Below are positions 60,801 through 64,000 of a DNA stretch of 64,000 nt, one piece after another. The stretch comes from Megalobrama amblycephala (lineage: Eukaryota; Chordata; Actinopteri; Cypriniformes; Xenocyprididae). The notes beneath the pieces are model-generated. The model was not told where the DNA came from. It saw nothing but the letters and a program-made list of their open reading frames with translations, and did not search any database. Made by a program: the position numbers and the translations under genes. Within the stretch, counting starts at the first letter, position 1, and every line of letters begins with the position of its first letter. Where the stretch lies: the NCBI RefSeq assembly GCF_018812025.1, contig NC_063066.1:2968692-3032691 (forward strand), in the 5' to 3' direction.

Positions 60801-63800
60801 CCTTGTGTAAGTGTTTTTTGTTCATGATATTCAGCTACAATGAAATGTAGACTTAGAATAAAATTGAATGATATCCAAGGTTTTTTTTTTTTAACTTATT
60901 GGAATCGATAAGAATCAGAATCGATAAGCAGAGTCAGAATCATTAAAATTCAAATGATAACCGACCCATACTGAAAGTATAATGCAGTCCTTGCTTTGTC
61001 AGTCATTGATTGCTTTGGTTTGAAGGCTGTTGGTGCATAGACGTGCCAGCCTTGAATTAAATGACTGCTCTTGCTTTAAATTGTTTCTCCATATTATCCA
61101 GGAGTGTGCACTACCCTCCAGAAACCTCCAGTATCATGATCATGGCGAGGATGGTGGCCACCGTCAAGCAGGTTATTATTTTTTATTTATTGGTCTGAAT
61201 AAGAGGATTGTTTGAATAAAATTATATGTCACAAGTATGAACTTAACAGCTAACAAACAAAAACTGTGTTTGCTGTTGTTTCAGGCTCAAGATAAGGGAC
61301 GCTGGCAGAGGTTGTTCTCTAGTTTTTGTAGTCGCACAGCAAATGAAGAGGAGGAAATAGTTCATAAATTGTTGGGAGAGAAGTTTCAGGTAAATAGTAA
61401 AATCTTCATACTGCGTCAAAAGTTTGAATTTTTCAAAGTAGTGACAAATAAGTGATTTTTTTATGATGTAAATTAATATTATGTGCCCCAAAATATGTTG
61501 TTGTTCCTTTTATCAGGGACAGCTGGCCTTGCTGCGCAATTTGTTTACCACAGCGATGTACGAAGATCGTCTCAGTCAGGTCAGACATCGTCTCTGCCGT
61601 CCGTCTGTCTGTCTATGATTTAATAAAAAGCAAAAGGGTCATACAAAAATTAAACAAACACTACCAACCCTCTACGCACACCTTGGCAATAGAATCGCCA
61701 TTAGCTTGTACATTTTTTAATTTACTTGCCAGAGTAACTTTTGCCGTTTGGGGTCTGTAAGATTTTTTAAATGTTTTTGAAAGAAGTCTCTTCTGCTCAT
61801 CAAAGCTGCATTTATTTGATCAAAAATACTGAAAAAACAGTCATATTGTGAAATATTATTACAATTTAAATAACTGCTTTCTGTTTTAATATATTTTAAA
61901 ATGTAATTTATATCCTGTGATCAAAGCTGAATTTTCAGCATCATTACTCCAGTCTTCAGCGTCACATGATCCTTCAGAAATCATTCTAATATGATGATTT
62001 GATGCTTAAGAAACATTTCTGATTACTACTATTATTATCATCGTTGTAAACAGTTGTATACTATTTTATTTCAGGATTATTTGATGAATATAAAGTTAAA
62101 AAGAACAGCATTTATCTGAAATTGTCTTTTGTAACATTATAAATGTCTTTACTGTCACTTTAGATTAATTTAATGCATTCTTATTGAATAAAAGTATTAA
62201 TTTCTTTAATTTTTCAAAAAAAAAAAGAAAAAAGGAAATTCTTACTGACCCCAAACTTTTGAACGTTAGTGTATAATGTTAGAAAATCTTTCTATTTCAG
62301 ATAAATGCTGTTTTTTTTTTTTTTTTTACTTTTTATTAATCAAATTAATCAAAAAATTGTACATTTCATTCAGAAAGGATGCATTAAACTGATCAAAAGT
62401 GGCATTTAAAAGGTTACAAAAGATTCTATTTCAAATAAATGCTGTTCTTTAGAACTTTCTATTCATCAAAGAATCCTAAAAAATAAAATGTATCAGCTTC
62501 CACAAAAATATGATTTTTTTTAACATTGATTTTAATCAGAAATGTTTCTTGAGCATCAAATCGTCATATTAGAATGATTTCTGAAGGATCATGTGACACT
62601 GAAGACTGGAGTAATGATGCTGAAAATTCAGCTTTGATCACAGGAATAAATTATATTTTAAAATATATTAACATTGAAAACAGTTATTTTAAATTGTAAT
62701 AATATTTCACAATATTACTGTTTTTACTGTATTTTTGATCAAATAAATGAAGCCTTGGTGAGCAGAAGATACTTTTCAAAAACATTAAAAAAAAATCTTA
62801 CTGATCCCAAACTTTTGAACAGCAGTATATATTATATTATATTATATTATATTATATTATATTATATTATATTATATTATATTATATTATATTATATTAT
62901 ATTATTTAATGTAATCTAATCTAATCTAATATTATAATATGGCACAGTTTTTTTACTTTTAAGATACATTCATATGATCTGAATGTAAAACAACTACATT
63001 TTTAACATCAGTCAATCAAACATTTTTTTTTAATGATAGAACTTAATTATAAGTAAAACCTAGAAAACATGTATGAATGAAAATGTACAAATGCATATTT
63101 GTCATTTTAACAGAACTTATGGCTAGTGGTGCTTGAGACGTTGATCATTCAGTGTTTCTGTAAATCCTTTAAGATAATAATACTACTAATAATTCTACTA
63201 CTACTAACAATATGATCTAGGGTTGCGCGGTACACCGGTACTACGCATCTGGCCAGTGAAATCTGTGTGTCTCTACTTCTCATCCCTGTGAAGCCCACTG
63301 AATGCACTGAATCAAGGATAGGGCCGATGTTAGTAAAATTAATTTATTTTGTATTTCAGTGGTTCACTCCTGAAGGATTTCGCTCTCTGTTTTCACTCGT
63401 TGGGACTAACGGTCAGGGTATTGGCACCAGGTAATATACAAACAATCACTGCTTCACCCTAGAGAGATGTATCCAGTAAATCCACGTGATTCTGATCTGA
63501 TGTGTCTGCAGTTCTCTGAGTCAGTGGGTTCATGCATGCGATGCACTGGAGCTCCCCAGCCAGCAGAGGGAGCAACTGGATGCTTTTATCGACCAGTTGT
63601 ACAAGGACATCGACAAAGGTCATTTTTCTCTTAGTCTCCCACCTGTTTCTAGAGCTTCGACCCTCACACACTTGCTCACACATTGATCTGTATACCTGCA
63701 CAGATTGAACCTGTTTGACATCTACTTTATCAAGAGCATTTGAGACAGAAACACACATTTTACCACTTAGACGCCCATCGATCTGTGTACAATATTATTG

Positions 63801-63912
63801 TTTTGAGCAAAAGTGTGAAATAAACGGCTTTCATAGATCATTCTTTCTGTTACAGAAACCGGTGATTTCCTCAACTGCGAGGGCTCTGGACTTTTCCTGC
63901 TGCAGAGCTCTT
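54881..63912 (+). CDS. smyd5: SMYD5 lysine methyltransferase, first ten exons (3' end off window)
   Basis: SET/MYND family methyltransferase; family members at this locus have been reported to methylate histones and a ribosomal protein. Exons 54881-54973, 55256-55364, 56492-56631, 58209-58330, 61102-61171, 61285-61389, 61517-61579, 63360-63430, 63512-63618, 63856-63912 give 312 residues in frame. The start ATGGCGGCC has a good context. [20 protein letters not shown] is the opening SET strand. The MYND zinc finger uses CEYC (from residue 69), then CPQC, MYCSAEC and [16 protein letters not shown] and [16 protein letters not shown] follow. The window ends at LLQSS, just before the NHSC catalytic loop expected next. 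The donor after 61171 (GTTATT) is weak but the phase fits. No frameshift seen. Confidence 0.96.
55851..56275. mobile_element. TAGGGCTGGGT element in smyd5 intron 2, copy 1
   Basis: Starts TAGGGCTGGGTAAAAAAATA and contains AACCGATATGGATTCTTAAA and GCGCCTCCCATCCAATAAAT. It is inverted relative to 59316-59706. The right side has a local palindrome, TATGTTAAAATATACAG and its mirror (about 56225-56260). Non-coding; the right boundary is approximate. Confidence 0.7.
56703..57175. repeat. Third copy of the gdf9-intron inverted-repeat arm
   Basis: Shares CACAGATGTATATTTACT, AATCCACTATTTTGTA, ACACAGAGATTGGTAGATC, CATGCCTGTAACTCTAGAAA and TCCCAGAGATATGGAGATCT with both arms at 29294-30547. A short frame here is not a gene. 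Confidence 0.8.
58354..60972. mobile_element. Nested transposon complex in smyd5 intron 4
   Basis: The outer limits look like GTGATGGGTATCAAGAACC (left) and ATAACCGACCCATA (right), a weak inverted pair. Inside, an element at 58607-60430 has perfect 18-bp ends (TAAAGGCACAATATGTAA and its complement). Inside that, at 59316-59706, lies copy 2 of the TAGGGCTGGGT element in inverted orientation. No transposase is visible. Confidence 0.65.
61740..62832. mobile_element. Compound foldback transposon in smyd5 intron 7
   Basis: Same family as 736-1640 and 3646-4570. It shows mirrored ATTTTCAGCATCATTACTCC / GGAGTAATGATGCTGAAAAT arms and an inner end near 62247-62272 (CCAAACTTTTGAACG). Non-coding. Confidence 0.75.
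62828..62905. repeat. (TATAT)n pentanucleotide microsatellite
   Basis: About fifteen copies of a 5-bp ATTAT unit directly at the right edge of the foldback element, followed by a few TAATC units. Confidence 0.92.
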
Positions 63913-64000
63913 GTGAGAATTGTCTTTATTCATATCGGCATGTCTTTTAGTTTGCACAGCTGAGCTGTGATAATTTCACATACGGTAGAAGTTGACTTTG

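Overview
The window is vertebrate nuclear DNA, almost certainly from a cyprinid (carp or zebrafish-like) teleost. Genes are split by GT-AG introns that are full of foldback DNA transposons, AT microsatellites and minisatellites. The proteins read as fish orthologues of well-known vertebrate genes. No prokaryotic, organellar or viral gene set is present, and I see no CRISPR, rRNA or tRNA gene.

Layout, left to right. (1) 449-16593, plus strand: the last eleven coding exons of the copper ATPase atp7a; the 5' half lies off the window. Its introns carry three blocks of a 21-bp minisatellite, one with a 290-bp higher-order unit, plus several nested MITEs. (2) 20661-21842, plus: single-exon sowaha, flanked on both sides by same-orientation arrays of a 52-bp repeat. 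(3) 26329-31552, plus: the two-exon oocyte growth factor gdf9. A palindromic MITE lies 141 bp upstream of its ATG, and its intron is packed with repeats. (4) 34617-38455, plus: six-exon nudt22, whose first intron holds a roughly 0.75-kb TA-rich array between perfect 85-bp inverted arms. (5) 40355-52272, minus: a fourteen-exon hnRNP U-like gene (SAP, SPRY, P-loop kinase-like domain), tail to tail with nudt22. A second 21-bp minisatellite block sits in one intron, and a transposon carrying a RecQ-like helicase fragment sits in another. (6) 54881-63912 and beyond, plus: the first ten coding exons of smyd5; the end is off the window.

Every exon was placed by joining reading frames at GT-AG boundaries with matching phases, and the joined lengths are exact multiples of three (gdf9 428 aa, nudt22 332 aa, hnRNP U-like 685 aa). 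The genes do not form a pathway; they are neighbours. The sowaha-gdf9 pairing matches the human 5q31 neighbourhood. I found no undescribed multi-gene system. The unusual material is structural: higher-order minisatellites inside introns, helically phased repeats shared by two genes, perfect foldback arms, and transposons placed next to promoters and splice sites.
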